Positions 1-12,943 are shown, counted from the stretch's first letter. The stretch: 64,000 nt of DNA from Raffaelea ambrosiae (GCA_002778195.1 PCDI01000012.1:517276-581275); one strand, 5' to 3'. Made by a program: numbers and translations. Notes: a model not told the origin generated them from the sequence alone.

Positions 1-1455
1 TGTGACCCAGGAGTCGGGTCGAAACAACCGAAGAGTTTCGTTTGCGCTGTCTCGCTCCCCAACGGGCCTGTATGAGTGGCCATGGCCGTAGCCGAGGCCT
101 GGTTTACGTATGTCTGCCTCAGACCGGTGCGCATCACAATGCTGGCTGCCTGCTGGCGATGATGTGGCAGGGCGCCATGTATAGACGGGCGAGAGAAAAA
201 AAAATAGAGTAAATCATATAATCGTGCACGCTACTCTTGCGGCTTGGAATCATAGTGAGAGATACCTTACGTTGGCGCAGATACGCTGCTGCAGTCCCGT
301 ATAGGCCCCGCGGCACAGCGGCAAATGGCACCAGAAATCGCCCATCCCACCAAGACAGCCCACCTTCCCCATCCTGCTCTTTTCCCCTCCCCGGTCGCTC
401 CTTCCTCGTCCAAGTAAGGCGGAATCGCCCCCAAGAACGCAACCAGAACACAGAACACAGCCAACAGACCAAGTGCACCAGACCCAGCAAGAGCGACTGA
501 GAGGAAAGCCGTTTCCCTCTCTGTTCTGTGATTTGCAGTTTTCCCCTTCATCTTTGCGCCTCTCGTCCAACCTCGCTCGCCAAACACCACAGACACCTCT
601 TTGCTTCCCTCGCCCACCACAAACTTTCTGTCCTGCTTCGTCTGCTCTGCTCCGCCAGGTTCATTTCCACCCAACCATCGTCACCCCCGCCGCCGCCTAA
701 ATCCACCGCCTCCGTGCTTTCTTCTTCCCCTCCTCTTCTTCTCGGTAGCTGCGCTTCTCGACTTCACCTCCTTGCCCTCAGTCGAACGGACTCGAAACGA
801 TCCAACGCCGCCCAGCCAGACATCTACCTCCCCTACCAACCTGCACGTCTGGGACAGATCCTCCTTGTCACTCGTCTAACGCTCTTACACCCCTCGTGCG
901 ACTAGCACACGCTTGCTGACCTCCGGGGAGAACCGTCGCCGGCCCATCCTTTTGACCTCTCTCGACCGCTGTCCTTTCCACAAGGCCCTTCCCTCTACGC
1001 AGAGCTGCTCGGCAGCCTCATAACCGAGACGCCCGGTTGTCCGACAAGCAGTCAAACCCGACTCGTGCTGCCTGCTGGTACCCCTCCCCGCCTGTACCGC
1101 TCTCCCTTGAAGGGCTAGGCCAGACATTTTGCTTCTCTCTTCTTTTGCCTTGCACCTCACTCAACCTCTAGTGTCCTTGCCGACACTGCACCCTCAACTC
1201 GCCTGCGACACCTCCGGAGCGCCCACCACGGCCCCGAAAGCCTGGTTGTCTGCGGCCGCCTGACCCTATCTTTAGGGACCCACAGGCTGGTCTTGCGGCG
1301 CATACGTGCTCAGGTCCGAGGCCGCTGTGACCAGACGTTGGCACTGGCAAGAGAGAGACGTTGTATTCGGGACGCCACCTCTGCCAGCTCCCCCTTCGTG
1401 CTCGCGCCGTCAACGCCATACTCATTCCCGCCCAGAACGACTGCCAACTGCCACC
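1..1455. other. Gene-free stretch and 5' leader of BRO1
   Basis: I see no supportable gene here. From about 340 the + strand is strongly pyrimidine-rich (CT/CCT runs), as is usual for promoters and leaders of filamentous fungi, so the right half is probably the promoter and 5' UTR of the BRO1 gene starting at 1456. The open frame that contains the BRO1 start extends upstream to 1306, but the added residues are not of a conserved type. Confidence 0.5.
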
Positions 1456-4400
1456 ATGACGCAGGTACCTATGATCTCGGTGCCTCTGAAGGCCACCAAC
1501 GAGATTGACTGGGTCGCACCACTGAAGACCTACATCCGCGACACCTATGGAGACGACCCCGAGCACTATGCCGAAGAGTGTGCCACCCTCAACCGCCTGC
1601 GCCAAGACATGCGCGGCGCTGGAAAAGACAGCAGCTCTGGGCGAGACCTGCTCTACCGGTACTACGGTCAGCTCGAGCTCCTAGACCTCCGGTTTCCCGT
1701 CGACGAACAGAACATCCGAATATCCTTCACATGGTGCGTTTTGTCGAGCCTCTGAGCAAGAGCGGGCATGCGTTCAGATCTGCCGAAAAGGTACTTGGAG
1801 ACATACAGTCTGCTAACATATGCTAGGTTTGACGCATTCACGCACAAGGCCACCTCTCAATACTCACTCGCCTTCGAAAAGGCATCCATCATCTTCAACA
1901 TCTCTGCTGTCCTATCCTGCCATGCCGCCAACCAGAACCGCTCAGACGAGTCGGGCTTAAAGACAGCTTACCATTCCTTCCAAGCCTCCGCCGGCATGTT
2001 TACTTACATAAACGAGAATTTCCTCCATGCTCCCTCCGCCGACCTCAGCCGCGACACTGTCAAGACTCTCATCTCTATCACCTTAGCACAGGCGCAGGAG
2101 GTCTTCCTCGAGAAGCAGATTGCCGACCAAAAGAAGGTCGGTCTTCTGGCCAAGCTTGCTAGCCATGCCGGCTCCCTGTACTCCCAGGCCGTCGAGGGCG
2201 TGCAAGGAAATGTCGAGAAGGCCATTTTCGAGAAAGTGTGGCTATATTTCGTTCAGGTACGTCGCAACCCTCTCCTCATAGCCCTCAGTCCTGATACGCC
2301 TTCATACAGCGTGCTAACCCAGCTACCCTTGCCCAGATCAAAGCCAGCCTCATGAACTCAATGGCCCAATACTACCAGGGTCTTGCTGACGACGATGCTA
2401 ACCACCACGGCATCGCCATTGCCCGGTTGCAAATTGCGGAGGAGCTCGCCAAGGAAGCGCAGAAATCAGCAAACAGTTTCCCGGGCTCTGTACCCTCCAG
2501 CTCCAACCTCAGTGCAGACACTGGCAGCATGCTCCTGGAAGTGGCTAAAAGGCACTTGTCCACGGTTCAGGAGAAGCTCCGCAGCCTGAACAAGGACAAC
2601 GACTTCATTTACCACGATACTGTTCCCGATTCCGCCAGTGTATCGCCCGTCGCGAAACTCCCCGCGTGCAAGCCAATACCAGTTAGCGAGCTGTATGCGG
2701 GGCAAGACATTCAGCGCATTACCGGACCCGACCTGTTTGCAAAGATTGTTCCGATGGCCGTTACCGAATCCGCGAGTCTTTATGATGAAGAGAAGGCGAA
2801 GATCCTCCGTGCAGAGACCGAGCGTGTAGACACGGCTAATGGCGAGATGGCTGCTAGTCTGGACTACCTGCGTCTCCCCAGTGCTCTCCAAGTCCTGAAG
2901 GGAGGATTTGACCAAGAAGTCCTACCCGACGATGACTTCCGCACGTGGTGTGTGGACGTTGCAGATCATGATAATCCGGCAGATCTGTTCGATACTCTGA
3001 GCCGGGATAGAGAAACCATCGTTGCAATGCTGGACAAGAATAATAAACAACTCGACATGGAGGAAAGCGTTTGCGAGAAGATGCGGTCAAAGTACGAAAC
3101 CGAGTGGACTCAACAACCCAGTTCTAGGCTTACAACTACGTTGCGAGGGGACGTGAGGAATTACCGGGAGGCTCTGGATGAGGCATCGAAGAGCGATGCA
3201 CTACTGGCTACCAAGTTGCGTCAGAACAGCACCGAGTTTGAGGAGATGCGGACCGCCGCTCAGCATGGTGAGATCGACGCCTTGTTCCAACGTTCATTGG
3301 CCAAGGTGAGGGGAAAGTCCAGCAGCCAGAGCGGCAGCCCTAGTGAAGCCAATCTGTTGGATGCCGATTTCGAGGATGGGAATGGCAGCGTCACAGACCA
3401 GATCGCGAAGGTGGAGGACATTCTGAGAAAGCTGAATCTTGTCAAGCGGGAGAGGAACCAGGTACTCAAGGACCTCAAAGATAAGGTAGACATATCCTCC
3501 TGACGTTTATACCAATTTGCAGACGAAGCGGGTCAACTGACAAGCCCATGTACAGATTCACGAAGACGACATTTCTCAGATATTAATTCTCAACAAAAAG
3601 TCCATCGCCAACTACGAAAGCCAGCTGTTCAAGTCTGAGCTGGAGAAGTTCCGATCGCACCAGAATCGACTGGTGCAGGCCAACCACAAGCAGTCTGCCC
3701 TCATGAAAGAACTTACAGTCACATTCAACAATTTGCTGCAAGACAAACGGGTGCGGGCAGAGCAGAGCAAGTACGAGTCTATTCAGCGCCAACGGGGTAC
3801 GGTGATCAACAAGTACAAACGCGCATACCAAGAATTCCTTGACCTCGAAGCTGGCCTGCAGGGTGCTAAACGATGGTATTCGGAGATGAAAGACACCGTG
3901 GGGAGCCTGGAGAAGAATGTGGAAACCTTTGTAAACAACCGCCGCTCTGAAGGTGCTCAGCTGCTCAATCAGATCGAGCAGGACCGTGCTTCTAACAAGG
4001 AGCAGCAAGCTGAGCTCGAGAGAGAACGGCTGCGCGGCCTGATGGAGCGCATGTCTATGGACCAGTCGCCATCATCACCACCCAAAACAACAGCTGGAAC
4101 TCCCTCAGCTTCAATTCCTGTTTCCTCGGCAATGTCAGGACGGCCTGTTCCGACGCCCCTGTTCCTCAGCTCCTCCAGACCCCAATATCCGCAGACCACC
4201 TTCTCGGGCCAGTACCAGGTGCCGACCTCGCCACCAGCCAACTCTGCACCCATGCCATCTCCATACGGTACTCAATTCGGCCAGCAGGCTTACAACCCAA
4301 GCGCACATGGCCGAATTGCGGGCCCGGCATCACCACCGGCAAATGTGACGAGCTTTGGCCTCAATCCAATGCGGCCACCCCAAGCATCGCCAGGGCCTAC

Positions 4401-4689
4401 GCAGACGACATTTGCTCCGCCTGGGAGTCAGTACAGCACGTATGGAAACCAGCAGGCATCCAACCAGACAAAGCACACCTCCATGGGATTCGTTCCTGCA
4501 GGCTTTGTCCCGCCCCCGCCGCCCAGGGCACCGCCGCCGTTGGGTCCGCAGCAGACCTACCATGTCGGCCAGAACGACTACTTTGTGCCGAATTCAAACA
4601 CGGCGCAGCAATCGTACCAGCAGCAGCAGCCACAGCAAACGCCACAAACGCAAGCCGATCCTTGGTCTGGGCTGAATGCTTGGAAATAA
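1456..4689 (+). CDS. bro1: BRO1-domain vacuolar protein-sorting protein (Bro1/ALIX family)
   Basis: ESCRT-associated endosomal adaptor. In yeast Bro1 binds ESCRT-III (Snf7) and recruits the deubiquitinase Doa4 during multivesicular-body sorting. I join four exons: 1456-1733, 1827-2256, 2337-3485 and 3556-4689. They sum to an intact frame of 996 aa, the usual Bro1 length (PalA/Rim20 is shorter). All introns are GT..AG, with TGCTAAC-type branch sites visible in the first two. The start ATG sits in a CCACCATG context. The N-terminus (ISVPLKATNEIDW, then YRYYGQLELLDLRFP) is typical of the BRO1 domain, about residues 5-390. A coiled V domain follows at about 420-770, then a Pro/Gln-rich tail ending near 996. 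The low-complexity tail is expected for ALIX-like proteins and carries proline clusters that could bind SH3 domains or ubiquitin ligases (inference). Confidence 0.93.
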
Positions 4690-5082
4690 GGGAGAGGAAG
4701 GCAAGGACGAGAGCGACCAGGTTGCAACATGGCCTTTTTTTTGTTTGGAGAATATACATGTAACTCTATAAGAGAGAGACATAAAGGAGTAGAATGCATT
4801 CGTTGACCAAAAAAATAGCAAAAAGAGAAATTCCTGGAATTGAGAACAGCGTCGTTTTTGTGCTTGCTCATGGCTGCCCGCCCGTATATATGTGATTACA
4901 TAATGATATACACGTGTCTTATCGATAAGAATTCAGGGGACTTGCGACGGACGAGCCGGCGATACTAATATTATGAGGACCTCCAACGACGTAACTATCT
5001 CCAACCGGGTCCCTTTTCCAGTTCTTCATCACCACTACGAAAGGACCAATCTTGTGTGCCCCCTCCCCCGCGGCGGCCGACC
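4690..5082. other. Intergenic: BRO1 3' region and AP-2 sigma promoter
   Basis: No gene is seen. The left part is A/T-rich and fits a 3' UTR and polyadenylation region. The right 60 bases, just before the ATG at 5083, are C-rich leader sequence. Confidence 0.5.
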
Positions 5083-5677
5083 ATGTTGTCCTTTATTCTT
5101 ATTCAGAACCGACAGTAAGCATAGGGAAATCCGTGATTGCAGTCTCTACTAAAAGCATTTTCGCTGACCATGTCAAAAAAAAAACAGGGGCAAGACCCGG
5201 CTGGCGAAATGGTACGTCCCGTACACCGACGACGAAAAGATCAAGCTTAAGGGGGAGGTATGTGTTCTGTCCAGGCGCCCCAGATAGTGCTTCTCTTTCG
5301 ATCTCTCACTCTTTGTCGTCGCTGACACCCTCCGTCCCACCCAACAGATCCATCGTCTGGTCGCTCCGCGTGACCAAAAGTACCAGAGCAACTTTGTCGA
5401 GTTCCGCAACCACAAGGTCGTCTACCGCCGCTACGCCGGCCTCTTCTTCTGCGCCTGCGTCGACACCAACGACAACGAGCTGGCCTATCTGGAGGCGATT
5501 CATTTCTTTGTCGAGGTGCTCGACGCATTCTTCGGCAACGTCTGTGAGCTCGATCTGGTGTTCAACTTCTACAAGGTGTACGCCATTCTGGACGAGGTGT
5601 TTTTGGCCGGCGAGATTGAGGAGACGAGCAAGCAAGTGGTCCTGACACGGTTGGAGCACTTGGACAAACTGGAGTAA
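5083..5677 (+). CDS. aps2: AP-2 clathrin adaptor complex small (sigma) subunit
   Basis: Small longin-fold subunit of the AP-2 adaptor, which links cargo and the plasma membrane to clathrin during endocytosis. Three exons (5083-5114, 5188-5257, 5348-5677) give 143 aa, the standard sigma-2 size. The first exon is only 32 nt and ends within a Gln codon. Family hallmarks are visible: the start [20 protein letters not shown], the stretch [32 protein letters not shown], and the C-terminal [12 protein letters not shown]...[10 protein letters not shown]. The sequence fits sigma-2 rather than sigma-1. Because the first exon is so small, automated annotation may misplace the start. No odd features. Confidence 0.95.
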
Positions 5678-6192
5678 GGGGAGAAGGGGGATGAGAGAGC
5701 AAAGAGGAGGAGACGAGCGGAGCGAAAGAGAGAACAACTGACTGGCATTGACGGCGTTTTTTGGGGGGAGGCGAAACAAACTAACTACTACTATCAACGA
5801 TATCTATTCTTTTGGTCTGCTGTTTTTTTCTTTTGGGTTACACCTCCTTTTTTGCGAATATAATCTTCACGGGGAGTAAAAGCGCCATGGCGATTAACGA
5901 ATGCAATCGATGAGATTCTATGAGAATGGTCGAGTTACAAAGAGATGTTTGCGAATGGGTTTGGACATGAAGGAGTGACAAGAGGGTGGAAACCGTGACC
6001 AGATATGGCGAGGACCCGTTCTATACCCATCGAATGTGCACACTGTTGCTGTCAACTGCAGAAGGCAGCTCCCGGGCTGAAACAGCCCTGGCACATCTCC
6101 AAAAAGAAACAATGCGTCAGATGGAGATAAGATTCTCTCCATCATGAGACCCGGCCGTCAAATTCTAGCCAAACATCTCTGACAGAGTCACC
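5678..6192. other. Convergent intergenic region
   Basis: The 3' regions of the AP-2 sigma gene (+) and the zinc-knuckle gene (-) meet here. It is A/T-rich with T runs near 5825 and no coding signal. Confidence 0.45.
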
Positions 6193-7801
6193 TTAGGCTG
6201 GTGAGGCTGGTGTCTGCTGTATACCCATCTGTTTCTGCATCGCCCGCAACTTGGCGAGAACGTTGAAGATATCTAACGGGTCGTCCCTCCACGTCGTCTT
6301 CGCAGGCTTTCCTAGCCGCTCCTCACAAGCCGGAAAATTGGAGCTGCATGGCCACATGTCTAGCGCTGTAAGCCTCTTGCGTCCTGGGATTCCACTTTGC
6401 GGTGTCGCTTCAAGGGAGCATGACTCTGAAGCTTCGGAAACATCGTCCACGATTGGAATAGCGCTGGGTGTCGTGGATGCCACCGACGGACGCCGCGTGC
6501 GACTCTGCCCGCCACCGTCGGCAGATCCGTTGGTGAGCTCGTCCGATAGACCGTCGAGAAACATATCAACATCAAAGTCCTCGGGGTCACATTGCTTCCC
6601 CGGTAGCACCGACAAGTCGTGACCGTGTGATGACGGTGCAGGAAGCAACAAAGAATCAGATTCGCTAAGGTCGAGCTGGTAACTGGCGGACGGAAGAGGA
6701 CTGAACTTGGGCGACTTCAGACCAGCGAGGTCCACGTTAAAGAACGGCCGCCCGTTGTCGGACCGATCTTCGCTCTTTCTTCTCCGTTTCCGCGGCGGAA
6801 GGAGATTCTTCTCTTCCTCTTCTTCCTCGTCTTTGGCATTATCCGAGATCTTGGTCCTGGCGAACAGCTCTCCAAAGGACGAGGATGGAGAAAACTGCGA
6901 CGAGGTTTGGGCAAGTTTGGGACTCCCCGGGCGAGACCATTGGCAATTTTCTTGCCCGCGTTCGGGGGACAGGCCCAGAGGTCGCTGGTATCTTGGCCTG
7001 TACGACTGACCCCTCTTTCTGCACTTCCTGGAGGAAGGACCAACTCCTCGCGAAGAGCTCCCAGTAGAGGCATTTCGATACTGTGGCGTCCACAAGTCTG
7101 CCCGTCCAGGAAAGCAAACAGTCGGTTTATTTGTATCAAAGGCATAATCGGTCCGCGTACGCGTGAGGCAGCGGTCGTTGTATAGGTCTCGTCTCGGGGT
7201 CACCAAGGCCGCCGGTGGGGCTGGTCGACACGAGCTGTAGGCCAGCTCAGAAGAAGACCCGTGCACATTGTCTTCTCGGTTTTTTGGCGTGCGGCTTCTT
7301 CGGCTATGGTGTCCGGACTCGTCTTCTTGGTATCTGGGATCTCGTTCCTTTCTTTCGTTTGCCGCTTTCTTTCTGGCCACCTCTTCTGCAGCCCGTTTGC
7401 GCCGCTGTGTCAAGGATGAGCGTTCCGTGTTCTCGGGACAGAGCACTCGGAAGTGTGCTCCCACTTTGTTGCAAATTGTACACGTGTAGGATTTGTACGG
7501 ACGTTTGTCGTAGGACGGATCCATGTTCGTTGGACATGACCAAACATAATGTCCTGGGAAGAGCGACAAGGCAGAGGGAAACGAGTTAGCTGTCCATGTT
7601 TTTGGAGAGGACATAAATGGAGAGGAGTGTATTGCACCTGGGAAACGGTCACGTTGCCGCTCTGTTATGTCACTCACCTTTACTGTTGCAGCGATTGCAC
7701 TTGTAGTCTTTAGGAGGCACGGTACCTCCCTGGGAGTTTCGCTTGCGTTTCTCCGGGCGAGAATCATGGTTCCGTGAATCAAACAAATCTGGCATAGCCA
7801 T
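6193..7801 (-). CDS. Zinc-knuckle (CCHC) domain protein
   Basis: Two exons on the minus strand (7678-7801 and 6193-7553, intron 124 nt) give 494 aa. The join completes a zinc knuckle, CNRCNSKGHYVWSCPT (C-x2-C-x4-H-x4-C), at about residues 36-50. A second short Cys cluster (YTCTICNKVGAH..VLCP) follows shortly after. The knuckle plus the DPSYDKRP stretch resembles the zinc knuckle of RBBP6/Mpe1-type proteins, but the DWNN and RING domains of Mpe1 are absent, so this is not Mpe1. The middle is basic, Arg/Ser-rich and probably disordered. The C-terminus has an acidic-hydrophobic patch (DFDVDMFLDGL) and a conserved-looking end (DPLDIFNVLAKLR). RNA or protein binding is likely; no function is assigned. 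Two in-frame ATGs (7801 and 7795) are possible starts. Confidence 0.8.
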
Positions 7802-8667
7802 ATTGGTTATTCACCAGAGCTCTGAGTTGAGAGGGTGGGACGAGAGAGATTTATTGATAGTACCATTCTTCTTTGACAACCTGTTCTGGGAGTCCACATT
7901 GTGGACGGTTTTGAAAATGGAGGCGAGTTGCTGTCTGCCTCTGTGGGTATCCTCCGTCCGGTGATGGTTTTCCCGGGTGCTGTCACGAAGCGGACGACGC
8001 CATGTCTCCTGTTTAGTTTCCATACTTGCCAGATTATATAACACAAAACGAGATGCTTATTTGTGTTTCGGTGTCCTTATGGTAATTAATTGTCAGGGTA
8101 AGCCGATTGTCAAACAAAAAACTGCCATAGAGGTGAATGTGAAGATGATAATCAGTTGGAAGCAATCTGAAAAGAATGCTCATAAATCTGACAGCTGTCA
8201 TCAACGATTGCAGTTGCTGCTGGACCTTGGAAAGGAAATGAAATGAACCCAATGTGCATGAGACACACAATGGACATGTTGACATGGCATTGCGGGGAGA
8301 GTAATAGGACGCGCTTTGGGACGTGTTCTGGACCTTTGAGGAAGGAGCGATGGGCATCTGTTTACAAGAGCCGCTCTTGCCCAGACCAGAGGAAATGGTC
8401 GGACCAAATACTGACGACACTGTGAGTTGAGCCTGGAAATACATTAGTTAGATGAGCAGTGACTAATTTTCGAAAGAGAACAATACAAAACCAAACCGGC
8501 ACACTCTTTATGAAAACAGAAATCGTAGCAGACTGTTGACAGGATGGAAACAAAGGCATGCAATATCATGTTATTAAAATGTATGACATACAAAACGCCC
8601 CAAGTCGCAAACTCATTTCCTTTGACACTCAGATAAAAATAAAAAATATAGTAGCTACACTCAAAAA
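7802..8667. other. Intergenic: zinc-knuckle promoter and IST1 3' region
   Basis: No gene is recognised. Short open frames on both strands have no fungal protein character. 8440-8667 is A/T-rich and fits the IST1 3' UTR. Confidence 0.45.
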
Positions 8668-9851
8668 TCATAACCGCTTCAGCTCAGCAAACCGTCGTGC
8701 CAGGTCGCCGTCTACATCGTCCTTCTTCTTGACTACTAGCCTCCGGGCAGACGGGTCGGCCAGCTTGGCTGGAGGTGTGCGAGGTGCGGTCGCAGCGGCG
8801 GGTTTGGGGCTACCAGTACTGGCGGTGCCTTTGAGCTCTTGTTTGTTCAGAGTCAATTTGGGGTGGATGTTTTCGGTAGACGGACTGGGCGGGTTGACAT
8901 GCACGGGCAGCGAACCGCTGCCTACGGTCGTGGACGGTGGCGTTGCCTTGCTCAGTTCTTCCTCGGTGCGGACCTCCTTGGCCGACGAAGACGGCGTGCT
9001 CGGCAGGATCGGGAGGGGTGCTTCCTTTTCTCCACCACCACCACCACCACCACCACCACCACCACCGCTGTCTCCGTCACCGCCACCACCGCCGCCGGTA
9101 AGATCATCGTCGTCCAGCAGGCTCGGTGCCTCGCCAAGCTCCTCCTCCTCGTCGTCTTCGGGCCGGCGCGGCCACCGCACGCCGTACGTCTTGGCAATCT
9201 CCTCCAGGTAGCCGTTCACCAGCTCTTCGCTGGGCGGCGTGACGCTGAGCTTGCGCACGACCTTCGGCGAGACCTTGCCCTCGGTATTTTCCATGGCGGC
9301 CAGCACAAATTCTTTCCCGTAGCGCTCGCCCAGCAGGATGCGCACGGACTGAAGCTCTTTGATTTCGGTCTTGGGCGCTGCGTAGATAATGCTCTTGACG
9401 GCCTCTTCGAGGCCTGGGTCGCAGACGGGGCTGTCGAGCAGGCCGGCGCGGGCAATGAGCAGTTCGCAGTAGAGCTCGAGGATCTCGTGGAGCTCCGTGG
9501 TGATGTCGGAGCGGATAATGTTCTCGACACGGATGCGGGCGGAGTCTTCCTTGCCGACGTCGAGGAGCTGGGCCATGGTGCGGCGCGCCGCCTTGTTTAG
9601 GGCCTCATCGCGGTGCTGCACCATGCGCAGGCGCGCAATGGCGAGCTTGAGCTGGACCTTGATCTTGGTCTAGAAGAAACCCACACACACAGAGAGAGAA
9701 AGAGAGACATGAGCAGTTAGTTTTGGGGGAGGGGATCCCTTTCGAGGAATGTCTCTCTTGCTCTGCGATGGCGCAGAGAACAAGGCATGGAGGACAGGAG
9801 CGATGGCCCCGCATCGGAGACAAGACGTACCACTAGATTTGCTGGAGGCAT
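8668..9851 (-). CDS. ist1: IST1-like ESCRT-III-associated regulator of Vps4
   Basis: IST1 family protein, which binds ESCRT-III (Did2/CHMP1) and the Vps4 ATPase and tunes multivesicular-body scission. Two exons: 9831-9851 (seven codons, MPPANLV) and 8668-9669; total 340 aa. The tiny first exon is supported by the family start (MPPA..., then TKIKVQLKLAIARLRM). The IST1 domain covers about residues 1-165, with RIRVENIIRSD and ELYCELLIARAGLL visible. A Gly-rich run (about 13 Gly, encoded by a CCACCA-type repeat at 9037-9066) and Pro-rich linkers follow. The last residues (DGDLARRFAELKRL) match the MIT-interacting motif 1 pattern LxxR(F/L)xxLKR, as expected for Vps4 binding. The intron is 161 nt. 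Confidence 0.92.
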
Positions 9852-10302
9852 CTTGCAAGTTCAAATCAAGAATCACGAGGAAGAGGTGTCGAGGCCTGAA
9901 ACACACGGGATTGATAGAAAGATTGAATGGAGTGGGTTGGTCCACAGCGATAGGGAATATTATGACGTTGCCTCTCTACCCACCGTACTAATCGCTGCAG
10001 GCACCACCATTCCAGGCCAGTCAGGCGCGGGGTAGCTGTTCAACGGTCGCCAGCCTCGTGTCCCGTGACTTGAATTCCATAGTTGGTACTGGGATTAGCT
10101 ACTGAGATTGTCGGAATACAAAATAAGAGTGCAGAATTACGGAGAAACCAGAGAAATGAATAAACAAATGACTCCCAAGTATGATAAAACTACCTCCACC
10201 TCTGCTTGTCTGCGCCGTAAACACCCAATCTACACCAAGAAAAATTGACACAGTACCAAACGCCGTTGTCTCCCAGAACACAGCAACACATGGTATACGA
10301 AA
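9852..10302. other. Intergenic: IST1 promoter and SPT3 3' region
   Basis: No gene is seen. It lies between two minus-strand genes. Confidence 0.45.
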
Positions 10303-12555
10303 TTAGAACTGTAGATAGATGGTCAGTAAACAGAAGCACAGAGAAAAAGGAGGCATAGCATCTCAAGAGGAACGAATGGACTTACCAGCTGGAGGGTTGG
10401 CTTTGACGACAGGCGAGTGCCGTTGAGCATGGCTCGGTATTTCTTCTGCCGGGCCTGCAGCCGGCGGAAAGCCTCCTGAATGTGCTTGGACTCCACCGGT
10501 GTACGCCCCTCGCCGGGGGGGTTGAAGAGGCCCTGCGCCAGCTTGCGCTTCTTAGTGCCTGCGGCCTCGTCGCCTGTGCGTTCCTTCCAAAGATCCTCGT
10601 GCTCCTTGATGCGGAGGGCTTCCTCAGTCAGAGTCTGTACCATCTCAAACGTAAGGAAGCCGAGGATATCGACAATATCATCCGACGGTTTGCTATCCGT
10701 GACAATGCCAAAACCGGCCCATTCACGAAACCTCTTGCTTTTGCGATAGGTGAACGAGGCCTGGCGATACTCGGACCATGTCACGTACTCTTCTCGCGTC
10801 ATTGCCTTGGTGCGCTCGTCCGCCTTGCGGAGACGCTGCAATGTGATGTGGTTCATTTCCTCCTCCTCCTCGTCTTCCTCGTCGTCCCGGTCCGGGACTT
10901 CTTGCGAGAAAAAAGACGAGGGTTCCCACGGCAAGCCAAGCTTGTTCTTTTTGTTCTTTTTCGTGGCATCGTCCGCAGGGCCCGGCACTGGCGCACCTGC
11001 CGGGTCTTCGGCCGCGGCTACGTCAACTTCGGCTCCCTTGTCATCCGAGTCGCGCACGTTCTTGCGAACGTCCTTCCAGGACAGAAATGTGCGCAGACGT
11101 GACACCTTGGGCGCATCGTGGCGTATCTGGAAGATGAGATCATTGATAGTGATGGAGCGGGAGCCGCGGCGGGCTGCCAGCTCTGTACAACTCCGCAACT
11201 GGACGTAGAGTCAGCAACTGTGTTGAGATACATAAATCAAGAGGGTTTTTTTGGGGGGGGGGGGGGGTGGGGGGTTCTTTTCTGTTTTTCTTTTTTTCAA
11301 GTTTCAACTTTTACTCACCAGCTCGACGACTTGCTGTCGAACAATCTCCTCAATCATACCGAGTGTTTCCACAGTAGGTTCGCCAGTTTCACCGCTAACG
11401 TACATCATCTGTATAAAACCTTCGCGTAAGTCAAACCGAAAACGAGCCAGAGATGCCAAGTACGCAGTGCGTTGCATTTGGAATATTTCGAATGTTTTGG
11501 AAGTTTTGGGTTCTCTCGTGTGGCTGTTCATGGTTGTATCCGCACACTTGATTTCGGATAGTGCTTTCACTTCAGAGTTCTGGTTTTGTTTCTTCAAGTG
11601 GCGCGGCTCGTCAACTTTGGCAAAGAGCACTCGCTTTTTTGGCCGCACAGCTCGTATGGGATAGAACACGCCTTGTTGGGGTAGAGCATTCTGTCCTACC
11701 GGCTGCTCACTTGAGGTTGGGATTGTTGCTCTGTTTTCTGGCAATTCAGTGCTGGAGATACTTGGTGCTGACGCCTTTTCGCGACCCATCGCGAAGCTAA
11801 TACGGTAGGATGGAGGGGTATATGTAAATTCTGGTGTTTTTCGTGTGCTGCCTGGTTCCCGGTGTCTGGTGCCTGGCGTGTGTGCTTGGTTCGCTTGAAT
11901 TTCGCGGCTGGTTTGCGGGTGTAACAAGCTGGCAGAAAACAACCAGCTATGCTGGGATCTCTATACCAGAGAAAGTGAGAGTGGCCGTCGGGGTTATGCT
12001 CTGAGTGCAATGGGCTTGGTCTCCCGGCCAAAGGCATGGCTCCGGTCGGCTGGGTAGAGGGTAGAACAGAGATGGACCGTCTACCAGCCATTCCCTATGA
12101 CGTATGCTTCGTCTGTCGACGAGCAACCATCGACCCCTCTCCGTAACAAATCCTCCCCCCACGACAGTCACAGCCGCCGTTTCCGCAGCCATGGATGGCA
12201 ATTCGCATGCAAGCAGCCTCACCCTGGCAAACTGAATATCTGGTTGAGCCCAATTCCAACTGAAGAATGTGGCCCGGCCTGCTCTTTCCATGCATCGGCC
12301 AGAAACTCGGTGTCTTGACCCATTGCGCACTTGCTTTATGGTACATGACAAAACAAACACCCGACCGATCTTGTGCTCAGTCAGGGAGACATTTCTGGCT
12401 GGCCATACTCTCCAAACCAATGTGGCGCGAACGGCGCCAAACAGGAAGCCGATGGGAAAATGCAATAAACTCGAAAGGGGAGATTCGGGTTGTCAACAAC
12501 ATACCTGCTGGATCTCCTGCTTGTACTTGTACTGCTTGCCATCCTTGTCGGCCAT
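10303..12555 (-). CDS. spt3: SAGA complex subunit Spt3 (histone-fold protein)
   Basis: Spt3 is the SAGA subunit that delivers TBP to promoters; it carries two histone-fold-like halves. Four exons on the minus strand: 12505-12555 ([17 protein letters not shown]), 11319-11408 ([17 protein letters not shown]...), 10386-11198, and a 6-nt terminal exon 10303-10308 encoding Phe-stop. Total 319 aa. The core [17 protein letters not shown] and [16 protein letters not shown] are strong family signatures. An acidic linker interrupts before [29 protein letters not shown]. Intron 1 is 1096 nt, far above the local norm, and its 3' 500 nt is open in frame with exon 2, so an alternative first exon is possible. 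The terminal mini-exon is inferred from GTAAG, a CTGAC branch and CAG; without it the frame reads 20 unlike residues further to a stop at 10323. Confidence 0.88.
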
Positions 12556-12943
12556 TATAAATACCTTGGATGCGCTTCGTGCACAACGGACGTAGATGTT
12601 GAAATGTCGATAGTTTGGGACAACACAATGTCGAAGAGCATTCCAGGCGTTGGGGCTTGTCGTAGGCGTGTCTACCCCCCAGCCAATAACTGTCTCTTGA
12701 CCTTCCGCAAATAGAAGACAGAATACAAAAAATACAAAAAAACTCGCTTCCAAAAAGGCGGCCCTGTGACGGGGGAGAACAACAAGAGCGTTGGTTTGCG
12801 ACAAGTACGGGGACAAATCGCTTGGATTGTGGGAAGGCGCCGGTGACGTTGGTATGGCTGAGAATACACCACGTGACCTGGTGCCAGGGTTTGGCATTAT
12901 GTAAGTGCGCGCGACTTCGGGCTAACACCAGCAGCTAACAGCC
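12556..12943. other. SPT3 upstream region
   Basis: Presumed promoter and leader of SPT3. No coding signal. The left target-site copy of the adjacent MITE-like element is at 12935-12943. Confidence 0.4.

Noticed and set aside
10309..10385. SPT3 reading through its last intron to a stop at 10323
   Set aside because: A good GTAAG donor, CTGAC branch and CAG acceptor are present, and the read-through residues are not of family type, so the 6-nt final exon is preferred.
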